A stretch of DNA of 64,000 nucleotides from Erwinia_E haradaeae_H (GTDB lineage Bacteria; Pseudomonadota; Gammaproteobacteria; Enterobacterales; Enterobacteriaceae), in assembly GCF_900698885.1 (NCBI RefSeq), contig NZ_LR217705.1:985918-1049917 (forward strand), in the 5' to 3' direction. A program made the position numbers and the translations under genes. Position 1 is the stretch's first letter; each line of letters starts with the position of its first letter. A model generated the notes under the pieces. The model was not told the origin of the DNA, searched no databases, and was given only the letters and a program-made list of their open reading frames with translations. This document shows, piece after piece, positions 43,130-53,740 of this stretch.

Positions 43130-44347
43130 ATGAACAATATTCACATTATAGTTCCTGACTTGCCAGAATCTGTGGTTGACGGAACTGTCACTACGTGGCA
43201 TAAAAAAATTGGTGATACACTTAAAAGAGATGACGTAGTGGTGGATATTGAGACTGATAAGGTAGTCTTAGAAATTCCAGCATCTACTGATGGAATTTTA
43301 GAGACAATTTTAGTAACAGAGGGTGAAACAGTGACATCCGGTCAAATTATAGGTTCTGTAAGATGTGCTCACAATAACACCATCCCAACTACCTCTTCCG
43401 ATCAAACAAAAAAAAACACATCATTTGAAAAAGAAACAGTACTTAAACAAACTGTTAATTTACAAGCTATTGGTCCAGCTATGCGGCGCTTTATATCTGA
43501 ATATGACACAGAAACGAAAATAATAAAAGAAAACGATCGCAGCAAGAATCTTACACAAGAAGATATAAAAAAAGATATTTTGAAAACTATAAAAATGCCA
43601 GATAAATCGATAATCAATCAAGAATCAACTACACCTTCCCCAGAATCACGTAGTGAAACGCGTATACCCATGAGTCGTCTACGAGTAAAAATGGCAGAGC
43701 GATTGCTGAAGGTGAAAAATACCACCGCAATGTTAACTACATTTAACGAAGTTAACATGCAATCTGTAATATCTATTCGAAACAAATACGGTACACTTTT
43801 CGAAAAACACCATGGTGTTCGTTTAGGTTTTATGTCCTTCTACGTTAAAGCGGTAGTGGAAGCATTAAGACGCTACCCAGAAGTCAATGCATGTATTGAT
43901 GGATTAGATATTGTGTATCATAACTATTTTGATATCAGTATTGCAATCTCTACACCCCGTGGTTTAATCACTCCTATATTAAAAAATGCTGATGCGCTTA
44001 GCATGTCTGATATCGAAAAAAAAATTAAAGAACTTTCAATAAAAGGTCGCACTAATAAATTAACTATAAAAGACCTAACTGGTGGAACTTTTACTATCAC
44101 TAACGGTGGAGTGTTTGGATCTCTTATGTCTACACCACTCATAAATCCACCACAAAGCGCTATATTAGGCGTGCATGTTATTAAAGATCGTCCTTCAGCG
44201 CTTAATGGAGCAGTGGCTCTCTTACCTATGATGTACCTTGCGCTTTCCTATGATCACCGACTAATTGATGGACGCGAATCAGTAGGGTGTCTTGGAGTAA
44301 TTAAAGACTTCTTAGAAGATCCGCATCGTTTACTTATTGATATTTAA
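43130..44347 (+). CDS. sucB: 2-oxoglutarate dehydrogenase E2 (dihydrolipoyl succinyltransferase), altered E3-binding loop
   Basis: SucB transfers the succinyl group to CoA. The product is 405 residues, as in E. coli. The lipoyl domain (1-80) has K44 in IETDKVVLEIPAS. The catalytic domain (about 175-405) has the active-site motif YDHRLIDGRESV. Between them lies the peripheral-subunit-binding domain (about 113-150), which normally docks E3. Its RR pair is kept, but the loop that is GTGVGGR in E. coli reads ENDRSKN at 134-140. The C-terminal genes sucC and sucD are not present after it. E3 (lpd) must be elsewhere. Confidence 0.96.
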   Translation: MNNIHIIVPDLPESVVDGTVTTWHKKIGDTLKRDDVVVDIETDKVVLEIPASTDGILETILVTEGETVTSGQIIGSVRCAHNNTIPTTSSDQTKKNTSFEKETVLKQTVNLQAIGPAMRRFISEYDTETKIIKENDRSKNLTQEDIKKDILKTIKMPDKSIINQESTTPSPESRSETRIPMSRLRVKMAERLLKVKNTTAMLTTFNEVNMQSVISIRNKYGTLFEKHHGVRLGFMSFYVKAVVEALRRYPEVNACIDGLDIVYHNYFDISIAISTPRGLITPILKNADALSMSDIEKKIKELSIKGRTNKLTIKDLTGGTFTITNGGVFGSLMSTPLINPPQSAILGVHVIKDRPSALNGAVALLPMMYLALSYDHRLIDGRESVGCLGVIKDFLEDPHRLLIDI

Positions 44348-44648
44348 AAATCAATATTTATTCGTTTTTCTGGAAAAGAAGTATATATTCTAGTGTATTT
44401 AGATACTCAATCCTACAAATTTGATAATTGATCTGAGCCCCAACTAATGCTAGCCAGATAACACTAATCATGTAACACTCAGATATCTCTGGGTATATAT
44501 CTAAAATACTAAAATCAACTATCCATTAATGTGTGTCATTTATGCTCAATCATCCAAATTAAAATTATTCTTCATATAAGTTTAAATTAAATTTATATCA
44601 AATAATTACATTTAATTAATTTAGTAGCATTAACTATTCGGATTAAAT
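44348..44648. other. Short spacer where sucCD would be expected
   Basis: Only about 300 bases separate sucB from priA. In enterobacteria sucC and sucD (about 2 kb) follow sucB directly. No fragment of either is readable here. Confidence 0.7.
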
Positions 44649-46853
44649 ATGTCTATTGCACACGTGGCGCTACCCCTTACTCATGTGAATAACTTAATAT
44701 ATCTTATCCCTCCACATTTAAACAATATAGTCATTGGTGGGCGCGTAAGCGTACCTTTTTGTAATCGTATTATGATTGGCATTGTAATAAAAGTTTTTCA
44801 TAAATATGATGATCTGCTATATAACCAATTACCAACTATAGAGCAATCATTAGACGTATGTTCATTATATGATCCCGCTTTGTGGCGCACATTACATTGG
44901 GCTGCAAATTACTATCATTTTTCATTAGGTAAAATCTTGCTAAATGCTATTCCTATACTATTACGTCGAGGATACGCAATAAAAAATATTCCAATTAATA
45001 GAAATAAAATCAATGATTTAAGATCATATTCCACACAATCAAATTCTCTGCAATCTTATAATAAAAAAAAAATAATCACTACTTTTTCTCACATACAGGA
45101 CTTGCAGGAAAAATCGAATCTAAAAGATATTACAAAAACTAAACTAAAATTTCCACACACTAAACAGCTGAACAGCATAGCACCATGCACACAAAAACAA
45201 AAAGATTCTCTCCATAACCATTCTATAGTCAAATTGATCGAACAATTAAACACGGAACAAGCTACCGCTGTATCTACCATTCGCAACACAGATCATCAAT
45301 TTTCAACTTGGATTCTTACTGGTATGGCCGGGTCCGGAAAAACTGCGGTATATCTAAATTTTATAGGAGAAATTCTTAAAAAAGGTCGACAAGCTCTAAT
45401 ATTAGTACCAGAGATTCACTTAATATCGCAAACCATATCTCTTGTTCAACAAAAACTACATGCTTCTACTGCCACTCTACATTCTCAATTACATCATAAA
45501 ACACATCTTAATACATGGCAAAAAGCTCGTGATGGTAAAATAGCTATTATGATTGGAACCCGTTCTGTATTATTTTCACCATTAAATAAACTTGGTGTAA
45601 TTATTCTAGATAATGAACATGACAGTTCTTATATACAGACCAACGGTTTTCGATATAACGCAAGAGATCTCGCGATATTACGCGCAAAACAAGAAAAAAT
45701 CCCTATTATAATGATTTCTTCAACCCCCTCATTAGAAACATTATATAATATTCAATTAAGTAAATATCATCATATTAATCTCAGCCAGCCTCATCAAAAT
45801 ATTAAAACAGTGCATCCTATTTTAGTAGATCTAAAAGATACAAAACTTAATAATGGCCTGTCTATCACTTTAATTAACAAAATAAACCAACATCTAACCC
45901 TCAATAATCAAGTTTTATTATTTCTTAATCGTCGAGGATTTTCTTCTTCTATATTGTGTCACGAATGTGGCTGGAGGAGTAAATGCTTGCGATGTAATCG
46001 TAACTACACCTTTCATAAAATAAAAAACAAACTATTCTGTCATCATTGTGACGGCCAAAGAAATATACCAAAACAGTGCTTAAAATGCGGATCTACACAT
46101 ATTGTGTCAATTGGAATGGGAACAGAAAAACTGGAACAGAACCTAAAAACTCTTTTTCCATTAACCCCATTAACACGTATCGATCGTGATACTATGCAAG
46201 CACATAGCACATTAGAAAAAAAGTTAGATAAAATAAAATATGGTGGTGCACATATTTTAATAGGTACACAAATGATATCTAAAATTGATAATTTTCCATA
46301 CGTTACATTATTCTCACTAATAAATGTAGATCAAGTATTGTTTTCTACAAACTTTCGAGCAGCAGAACGTTTTGCTCAATTATACACGCAAGTTTTTGAG
46401 CGTGCGCTATCTAGAAATAAACAGGTAGAAGTGATATTACAAACTCATCATCCTCAACACCCACTATTACAAACTTTATTATATAACGGATATCATGAGT
46501 TTGCTAAAAAAGAACTCAAGGAACGTAAAAACGCATTTCTACCGCCGTGTTTTAGTTGCTTTCTTTTCTGCGCGGAAGACTACAACAAACACAAAGCTCG
46601 TCAATTTCTGAAACAAATTCTAATTTTACTTCAATCAAGTCCGCTTTATGATCCGCTAATATGTAAAATAATAGGTCCAATCCCTTCTCTACAGGCTAAA
46701 AATAGAGGGCGATATCGATGGAAAATACTTATACGACACCCTTCTCACTCTGCGCTTCATCGTCTAGTAAAAACTACTTTATCGCTAGTTGAAGATCTAC
46801 CTCAAGCACATAAGATTATGTGGACATTTGGCATGAATCACATGGAAAATTAA
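44649..46853 (+). CDS. priA: Primosomal protein N' (PriA) with damaged helicase motor and intact zinc module
   Basis: PriA recognises stalled forks and loads the replicative helicase through PriB and DnaT. The product is 734 residues (E. coli 732) and aligns throughout, except a divergent stretch at about 110-195. Walker A GSGKT (228-232) and all eight zinc cysteines (437, 440, 446, 449, 464, 467, 477, 480) are kept. Several key positions are changed. DEEH is DNEH at 321-324, GSATP is ISSTP near 356-360, and KGHHFP is KIDNFP at 545-550. Motif VI AGRAGRAG has become FERALSRN at about 583-590. The aspartate at 17 that reads the 3' end is isoleucine. Loading may survive without unwinding. Confidence 0.93.
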   Translation: MSIAHVALPLTHVNNLIYLIPPHLNNIVIGGRVSVPFCNRIMIGIVIKVFHKYDDLLYNQLPTIEQSLDVCSLYDPALWRTLHWAANYYHFSLGKILLNAIPILLRRGYAIKNIPINRNKINDLRSYSTQSNSLQSYNKKKIITTFSHIQDLQEKSNLKDITKTKLKFPHTKQLNSIAPCTQKQKDSLHNHSIVKLIEQLNTEQATAVSTIRNTDHQFSTWILTGMAGSGKTAVYLNFIGEILKKGRQALILVPEIHLISQTISLVQQKLHASTATLHSQLHHKTHLNTWQKARDGKIAIMIGTRSVLFSPLNKLGVIILDNEHDSSYIQTNGFRYNARDLAILRAKQEKIPIIMISSTPSLETLYNIQLSKYHHINLSQPHQNIKTVHPILVDLKDTKLNNGLSITLINKINQHLTLNNQVLLFLNRRGFSSSILCHECGWRSKCLRCNRNYTFHKIKNKLFCHHCDGQRNIPKQCLKCGSTHIVSIGMGTEKLEQNLKTLFPLTPLTRIDRDTMQAHSTLEKKLDKIKYGGAHILIGTQMISKIDNFPYVTLFSLINVDQVLFSTNFRAAERFAQLYTQVFERALSRNKQVEVILQTHHPQHPLLQTLLYNGYHEFAKKELKERKNAFLPPCFSCFLFCAEDYNKHKARQFLKQILILLQSSPLYDPLICKIIGPIPSLQAKNRGRYRWKILIRHPSHSALHRLVKTTLSLVEDLPQAHKIMWTFGMNHMEN

Positions 46854-47314
46854 AAGAACAATATTATTGCACATGAGTAGTATATGATCAAAATCAAACA
46901 TTAACGTGAAGTTATAGTACGCATACCTAAGAAAAATTCTTTTTCAATATATAATATATTATATTACAAAATATAATGGATAATATTAAGAGAAACTTAG
47001 AAGGCACAAGTTTATGCTGTATAATTTGTCTTCCACTATTTTTTACAATTTATAATAATCATAAAGATCATTTTCTTTCTTATATAGAAGTTAAAATATG
47101 ATATATTATATCATAATATATAATTATTATTACTAACTAGTAATGCACCAAAAATAATATCGATACATAAGACAATGCTCTTAATATATGCAGAAACCAT
47201 TATAATTGAATGACATCTAATACACCTCTCAAGAACATAATTATCTAAACTCCGCATCATAAAACCACTGAGAGTCATTTCAATTCTATTATAAATAAAT
47301 CATGAACTCACCTA
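46854..47314. other. Non-coding spacer priA-ffh (convergent)
   Basis: No gene is visible in these 0.46 kb. In enterobacteria rpsP-rimM-trmD-rplS follows ffh; none is found here, so the ffh neighbourhood has been broken. Confidence 0.6.
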
Positions 47315-48676
47315 TTACTTGGTAAAAACTCCAGGTGATATTAAATCTTTCATATTACGCATCATATTTTTCATGCCGCCTTTTTGTATTTTTTTCATCA
47401 TAGTCTGCATCTCATTAAATTGTTTTAAAAACTGATTAACATCCTGCACTAGCGTACCCGAACCTAAAGCAATTCTTCTTTTACGTGAACCCTTAATAAT
47501 TTCAGGATGTATACGCTCTAAATTTGTCATAGATTCTATGATTACTTCCATACGCTTTAGTGAAATATCATTCATTTGAGACCTAACATTTTCTGGCAGT
47601 CCTCCAATGCCGGGAAGTTTTTCAATCAAGCCATTTACACCTCCTATATTACGTAACTGCTGTAAATGATCTAGAAAATCATTCAGATTAAAATTATTAC
47701 CTTTCTTCAAAGAAGAGGCTATTTTTTTAGCTTTTTTGCGATCTACCTTATTTTCAATAGCTTCAATCAGTGATAATATATCACCCATACCTAATATACG
47801 TGAGGCAATACGATCAGGGTAAAAAGGCTCTAAAGCCTCATTTTTTTCTCCTGTCCCTATAAACTTAATAGGTTGACCTGTAATGTAGGACATAGATAGT
47901 GCCGCACCTCCACGGGTATCACTATCTACTTTAGTCAATACTATACCTGTTAATGGGAGTGCGATATTAAATGCTTTTGCGATATTAGCCGCATCCTGAC
48001 CAGTCATTGCATCAGAAACTAATAGAGTTTCTGTAGGTTGTATGGCAAGATGAATGTGTTTAATTTCTTGCATCATCAAATCATCAGTGTGCAAACGACC
48101 CGCCGTATCTACCAACAGTACGTCGTAGAATTTTATCTTGGCTTGCTGTAAAGCATCTTTAGCTATATTACTTACTTTCTTATTAGATTCTGATGAATAA
48201 AAATCAATACCCACTTGTTCAGCTAGAATTTTTAACTGCTTTATTGCTGCTGGCCGATAAATATCTACAGAGGTTACTAGTATCTTCTTATTATACTTCT
48301 CGCGTAAAAATTTACCAAGTTTTCCAACACTGGTTGTCTTACCAGCTCCTTGCTGACCTACGATTAATATAACTATTGGTGGCACTACTTGTAAATTAAG
48401 AGTAGAATTTTTTTCTCCCATAATTGAGACTAACTCATGTTTTACAATCTTCAAAAACTCTTGCTCTGGAGTTAGGTTGTTATTCACGGCATGATCTAAC
48501 GCATTGGATTTAATTCGTTCCAAAAGTTCATCCACTACTATTAAAGACACATCTGCTTCTAATAATGATATACGTATTTTTTGTAAAATATCTTTAATAT
48601 TATCTGCAGTTAGCCTACCACGACCGGTGATATTTCGAAAAGCATTAGAAATGCTAGCACTTAAATTGTCAAACAT
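47315..48676 (-). CDS. ffh: Signal recognition particle protein Ffh
   Basis: Ffh binds 4.5S RNA and signal sequences to target membrane proteins to FtsY. The product is 453 residues, the E. coli length. The N domain is followed by the GTPase domain with G-motif GQQGAGKTTS at 107-116, DVDTAGR-type LLVDTAGRLHTDDL and LTKVDSDTRGG. The methionine-rich M domain follows from about 330, ending in MMKKIQKGGMKNMM with the RNA-binding block ALGSGTLVQDVN. No decay is seen. Confidence 0.97.
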   Translation of the reverse strand: MFDNLSASISNAFRNITGRGRLTADNIKDILQKIRISLLEADVSLIVVDELLERIKSNALDHAVNNNLTPEQEFLKIVKHELVSIMGEKNSTLNLQVVPPIVILIVGQQGAGKTTSVGKLGKFLREKYNKKILVTSVDIYRPAAIKQLKILAEQVGIDFYSSESNKKVSNIAKDALQQAKIKFYDVLLVDTAGRLHTDDLMMQEIKHIHLAIQPTETLLVSDAMTGQDAANIAKAFNIALPLTGIVLTKVDSDTRGGAALSMSYITGQPIKFIGTGEKNEALEPFYPDRIASRILGMGDILSLIEAIENKVDRKKAKKIASSLKKGNNFNLNDFLDHLQQLRNIGGVNGLIEKLPGIGGLPENVRSQMNDISLKRMEVIIESMTNLERIHPEIIKGSRKRRIALGSGTLVQDVNQFLKQFNEMQTMMKKIQKGGMKNMMRNMKDLISPGVFTK

Positions 48677-49774
48677 AATCTTTTCTCATATAAGGAAGTT
48701 CAGTAAAATTTTTTACTCATTAGTGATGAGTTTCACATACCCTATAATAGGCTCTGAATATAAAAATATTAGTTACAGACTATTCTATCTGGTGTTTAAA
48801 TTAAATTATCAGATCTTTATCTTAACTATCTCGCCATTTCAGTGTCTACTGTTATCAACTTATTGAATTACATCTGGGTCATGTAATACAATCAATAATA
48901 TTGGATATTATCTTTTGATATCTTCAAAAATCTAATACATACGCATATATTTAATACTATTAGCATTCTAAATACACGATATAAAAATATTCTTATTATA
49001 ATTATTGTATTAATAATAATCTAAAAAAATATTTTAATTAAAGACTTTTTTGATATTCTATGTCTTGTGGTTAATCTAAAAAAATCAAATAATTAAATCA
49101 CAATTTAATATTCTGATTTTTGGTAAATCATAATGTATTTATTGAATATTATTAATAATTTTATAGAATATTACAGAGCATATTTTATACTCACATTACC
49201 TGATAAATATGATATTACCTATTTTACTACTTCAACTCATGCAAATATAACCCCTAGTATATCTATCGATATAGATATACTAGGGGTTATATTTGATATA
49301 TATAGTAATATTATTAAGATGAAATGGAGGTAGATTTTATGAAAATAAAAAAATAAACCAAAAAGATCTATATGATTAATGTTTTTACAAAAAAAGGTAA
49401 CTAAACAAAATTATCATTAAAAAATAAAGATAATTTTCGGTTGGTTAAAAGTATACTGCATTGAAAAATATGATTCTATGGCATATTTTATTTAGGATTT
49501 AAGACATTATATAAATAATTTTAACATAAAAAGCCAATAAAAAAATCACTTAACTCTCATATAAATTTTAAAAGAATCTAACTCTAACTTGCATTATTAT
49601 GCGTATAATCTAGTCAGTTTGCTAAACAGAGTGTTAACTTATATAGCACACTTAATAATAACTCTATAAATATCTTACCAATCTATCTGTTACATTGATA
49701 GATAAGTTAATGAATGACTAAATAAATAAGTTTCTGTACAAATAAAATATTTAAAAACTAGCAACACTCCAACA
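48677..49774. other. Non-coding stretch between tRNA-Ile2 and ffh
   Basis: The 1.1 kb contains no recognisable gene. A 66-codon open frame at 49133-49333 spans a long palindrome and has no homology that I know. The only strong element is the hairpin at 49242-49295. Confidence 0.6.
49242..49295. repeat. Perfect 25-bp inverted repeat with 4-base loop
   Basis: 49242-49266 is exactly complementary to 49271-49295, around the loop cgat. The arm includes the GC patch acccctag. No T-run follows on either strand, so a terminator role is not evident. Confidence 0.9.
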
Positions 49775-49851
49775 TGGTGGCCCCTGCTGGACTTGAACCA
49801 GCGACCAAGCGATTATGAGTCGCCTGCTCTTACCGCCTGAGCTAAGGGGCC
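49775..49851 (-). tRNA. ileX-like: tRNA-Ile2 (CAU anticodon, lysidine-modified type)
   Basis: This is a 77-base tRNA with an encoded CCA and anticodon CAT in cgactcataatcg. Acceptor GGCCCCT, the anticodon arm and the T arm match E. coli ileX closely, not tRNA-Met. Its C34 must be converted to lysidine by TilS to read AUA codons; tilS is encoded 1.5 kb away. Confidence 0.9.
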
Positions 49852-51394
49852 TAAATACAAAAATTACAATCTAATAAAACCGATATTATTGTCTATATTA
49901 ATTATTATTTCATTAATTCAACCTAATAAAGCTATATGATGTTTTTCAGGTAATCAAAAACTTATTAATAATAAATCTTAATACTTTATTATATGTCACT
50001 TCTGAGATGATATTCATCAGGTTAACATAATTATATTATTTTAATAATTGATCTGAATATACCATATATTAAAAATTAACTACAGGAAATCTGCTTTTTC
50101 TCGCAACCAACCTTACGTAAAAATAGTTTATCATGTATAATAATCTATAACTAGATAAAAAAAATATTTTAAATAATTCTTAATTAATACAGTATTTACT
50201 CTAAAAAATTTAAAAATACTGCATATTAGCCTAATTTCCAATTACTTTAACAAACATTAATCGACCTATTATTCATAATCACTAGCACAAAACAAAACGC
50301 TTTAAAATGTTTATTAAAGAGCTGTACGTAAATTATAATACATCATTACTACGTGTGTAACATATATATTCAGCTCATGATGAATTATTTTTGCAAATTT
50401 AATTTTTATTAATTATTCATGAATTCTTTGATATTCTACATATTTTAGCTCCGCATGGATATTATATTAAACCTTCATTTTACTATCATAAAATTAATCA
50501 TAAATAAAACTAAACGCTATCAATAAAAACTTATGCGGTTATATTTTTTAAATAAAAATATTTTTTCTATTTTCATGTCATTAAAAGAACTTTTTTAACT
50601 TACATCTCCATCTTCATGTTATTTATAGAAAAGTTTTTCCAAAAGATTGTAGACATTATCACAGAATTTATAATCTAAATTATACTAACTAATTTTTGCT
50701 AAACATGATCTTCCTGCTCTCATCATCTATATATTTAATGCTTAATAATCACTCGCATACAGTTTATTTTTAATAATATCCCAACTCTCTGGGAATATTT
50801 CATAATATATTTTCAGCAAAAATCTAGTGATCAAATATCTTTTACCAGCAACACATTAGATAAATTAAAGCTAATTAAACGTACTATTTCACCAATAATG
50901 AAAATCTAAGTAAAATCTAATAAAGAAACTCCGTCATGTCAATTTTTCTATTCTTTTAATATTCTTAACAAAATATTCTACAACATTAAAAATAATTTTA
51001 TTCTTATTATTTTTATAAGCCTATGTTGTATATAGCAACATGCTTCTAATACTATCTATTCAAAAAATGACTACCACCTGATAAAATATCATCAATATCT
51101 TATTATTTTAGTATTTTATTTTTAATAGACTCTTAAAAAGATAAATTTATAGCATAATACTTCATAAATTTTTCTAAAAAATTGCAGCACACTATATATT
51201 TATATATATTCTTCTAATCTCAAAAAAACAGCATAACTCTTATATTTTATACGGTATGAAAAATTATTTTAAATAAAATTTAATTCATGATCACATCGTC
51301 AAAAAAGAATATTACTCTATTAAAGAAAAAATTCTGATTTGATTACAAGTAAGAATAATTTTTGCCTGTAAAACTCTGCGATTTGCAAATAATT
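49852..51394. other. Non-coding stretch tilS - tRNA-Ile2
   Basis: The 1.5 kb is AT-rich, with stops in all frames. I see no gene, tRNA or long hairpin. Confidence 0.65.
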
Positions 51395-52750
51395 TTAATT
51401 ATTGTTAATATCTCCAGAACTGTTACCACTTAGAAGCATGGCTTCATTATGAGCCCAAACAATTCTCCATTCTTTTTTATCTGGCAATGGAGCGCCATCA
51501 ACAGTAATAAATACATTAAGAGCTGTCACTAAACAATCATTATAAAAAATTAATGGAATACGTTGACGCCTCCAGGGTGGAATGCCGTATTCTTGCCATA
51601 ATTTTTTTAATGAGCGCTTACCAGGGCGACCATGAACATAAAACTTACCTTTAGCCTGAAAACGTACACTAACTTTTGTATCAAATTGAGGGGAACGCAA
51701 AATTATACCCCCGGAAAACTGTCGTATTTCACCTAATCCATCAGGTAATAACAACGCAAACCAAGGAAAAGGCCAGAATAATTGACAGCTGCCTAATGGT
51801 TTGGTAATGGACAGCCAGTAAAGACGATCACGAAAACGTCGCACCTCATACTTCCAAATCTTTAATTTCGGATTAGCATCTAAACGACTGCACGCAACTT
51901 CTGTCCATATTTTTTGTAATACATGACAGGATGGTAAGAATCCATTTTGATACAAAATCCAACGCCGAAAAATTGCAGATCGCCTAGCGACACTCATAGA
52001 TTTTAATGGTAAAAAATACAAAGCATTAGATCTGTCCATTAAGCGATAAAGTGATTCTTCGAGCATTTCATCCAGAAGACTATTCTGCTCAGCACACAGT
52101 CGCGCGCTACGCGACACAGTACGTGAAAAAGATGGCCAACGTTTATTTAATAATGGCATGATTTGTAATCGTAAAAAATTACGATCATATCGTATATCTT
52201 TATTGCTATTATCTGTAATCCAGGATAAATGATAGTAGTCAGCCCACGCCTCTAATTCAGATCGAGTCCACATTAATAATGGTCGTATGTGACGATGATC
52301 TCCATGAATCTTGATTTGCGCCATGGCCGATAGACCAGTAGGCCCACTACCACGCTTTAAGGCTAAAAAAACTGTCTCACTCTGATCATCCTGATGGTGT
52401 GCAGTTAATAAAGTTTCTTCTTTTTTCATTGCTTTATACAATGCTTGATAACGAACTTCCCGAGCTGCAGCTTCTAAACCCAGTCTTTTCTGACAATTAA
52501 TGTGCACTCTCTCAAGAAAATAAGAAACTTTCCAGGCTTCACATTGTTGTGAACAATGTGCGGCCCATTTATTAGAAGAATCATTCAGTCCATGATTAAT
52601 ATGAACAGCCCTGAATTGAAAATTAAGACGTTGTTCTCTAAGCATAACTAGTTGATGCAAAAGAACGCTTGAGTCTAAACCTCCACTATAGGCTAGAACT
52701 ACAGTATTTTCATCTCTCAGTAAATGTTTAAGGTGATTAATATCAAACAT
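51395..52750 (-). CDS. tilS: tRNA(Ile)-lysidine synthetase
   Basis: TilS attaches lysine to C34 of tRNA-Ile2 (CAU) so that it reads AUA instead of AUG. With the start at 52750, preceded by AGGAAC, the product is 451 residues, typical for enterobacteria. The PP-loop motif SGGLDSS is at 22-28. AVHINHGL, LTAHHQDDQSET and LALKRGSGPTGLSAM of the catalytic domain are intact. The C-terminal tRNA-recognition part with LKKLWQEYGIPPWRR is also present. AUA codons are frequent in this genome, so the gene should be essential. Confidence 0.96.
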   Translation of the reverse strand: MFDINHLKHLLRDENTVVLAYSGGLDSSVLLHQLVMLREQRLNFQFRAVHINHGLNDSSNKWAAHCSQQCEAWKVSYFLERVHINCQKRLGLEAAAREVRYQALYKAMKKEETLLTAHHQDDQSETVFLALKRGSGPTGLSAMAQIKIHGDHRHIRPLLMWTRSELEAWADYYHLSWITDNSNKDIRYDRNFLRLQIMPLLNKRWPSFSRTVSRSARLCAEQNSLLDEMLEESLYRLMDRSNALYFLPLKSMSVARRSAIFRRWILYQNGFLPSCHVLQKIWTEVACSRLDANPKLKIWKYEVRRFRDRLYWLSITKPLGSCQLFWPFPWFALLLPDGLGEIRQFSGGIILRSPQFDTKVSVRFQAKGKFYVHGRPGKRSLKKLWQEYGIPPWRRQRIPLIFYNDCLVTALNVFITVDGAPLPDKKEWRIVWAHNEAMLLSGNSSGDINNN

Positions 52751-53694
52751 TATAGATGTTCCTGGTATAAAAACCAAAATTAAAAATACTAATTCTATGT
52801 TTGATACATTATAATGACTGATGAATGCTTGATGCGATCATATAGATTAAATAGACATGTAACGAATATGCCTCTAATATACAAATATTATTAAATTTTA
52901 GGTTTAGTAATATGTTAATTGCTAACAAATTTATTAAATATTTATTATATTATTAAATTTTAATAAAAAACCTTTCCAATATTATCTGCGGCACACATAA
53001 AAATAAGAAAAAATTTAATCTAAATAAACACAAAATAACTATCAATCTATTAACATAACATCAATGTCTTAATAATAAACATAAAAATGAATATCACTCA
53101 AAAAAAATATTAAAGTTAAATAATAGCATTTATTATAAGATAATAAGAAATTTAACACTTCTATAAAAAATCTCTATAACTAAGGTAAAAACTAAGATAT
53201 AAAATTTTTTCTAAAAAATATAGGATACGCATTCTCTCAAAATCTTATTAAAATCACTGCATTACGAAAGAAAACTTATTTCGCACATCTGGAATATACT
53301 AATAATAACTGTTTCATATCTTGCTATAAAAAATTTTTAATTAAGTTTAAAAAATCTATAAAGATCTTGTAGAAATTTTTTACTTAATACTCAAAGAATT
53401 ATGAAATCTTTGATTCAGATAATCATACTATTTGGTATTATTCTACATAATAGCATTATCCCAATGCCATTATAGAAATAAAAAAGATACGAACATCATA
53501 AGCACCAAAACTAAAGCTAAAACTTTATCTACTCTAAATTACAATAATGTTTATCTTGATGCTAAATTATAACTTATCCGTATTTTAATAAACGATATAA
53601 TTTTTAAAAAATATATAAATGGTTAATTATTAAGCCTGTGAATTATCTTTTTTGTAGTAATAAATCCCACAAGCATGCTCTTATTAACATATCG
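52751..53694. other. Non-coding stretch rpsA-tilS (ihfB slot)
   Basis: In enterobacteria ihfB follows rpsA. No ihfB fragment is readable in these 0.95 kb, nor any other gene. Confidence 0.6.
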
Positions 53695-53724
53695 AAAAAG
53701 ATAATTAACTAATAGTTAATTATC
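53695..53724 (-). terminator. Intrinsic terminator of rpsA
   Basis: On the minus strand a 12-bp AT-rich stem (gataattaacta paired to its complement around one base) at 53700-53724 is followed directly by five T. It lies just after the rpsA stop. Confidence 0.75.
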
Positions 53725-53740
53725 CTGATTCTCATTATAA

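Noticed and set aside
49133..49333. 66-codon open frame over the long palindrome
   Set aside because: The frame exists because the palindrome lacks stops in it. There is no homology and no start signal.
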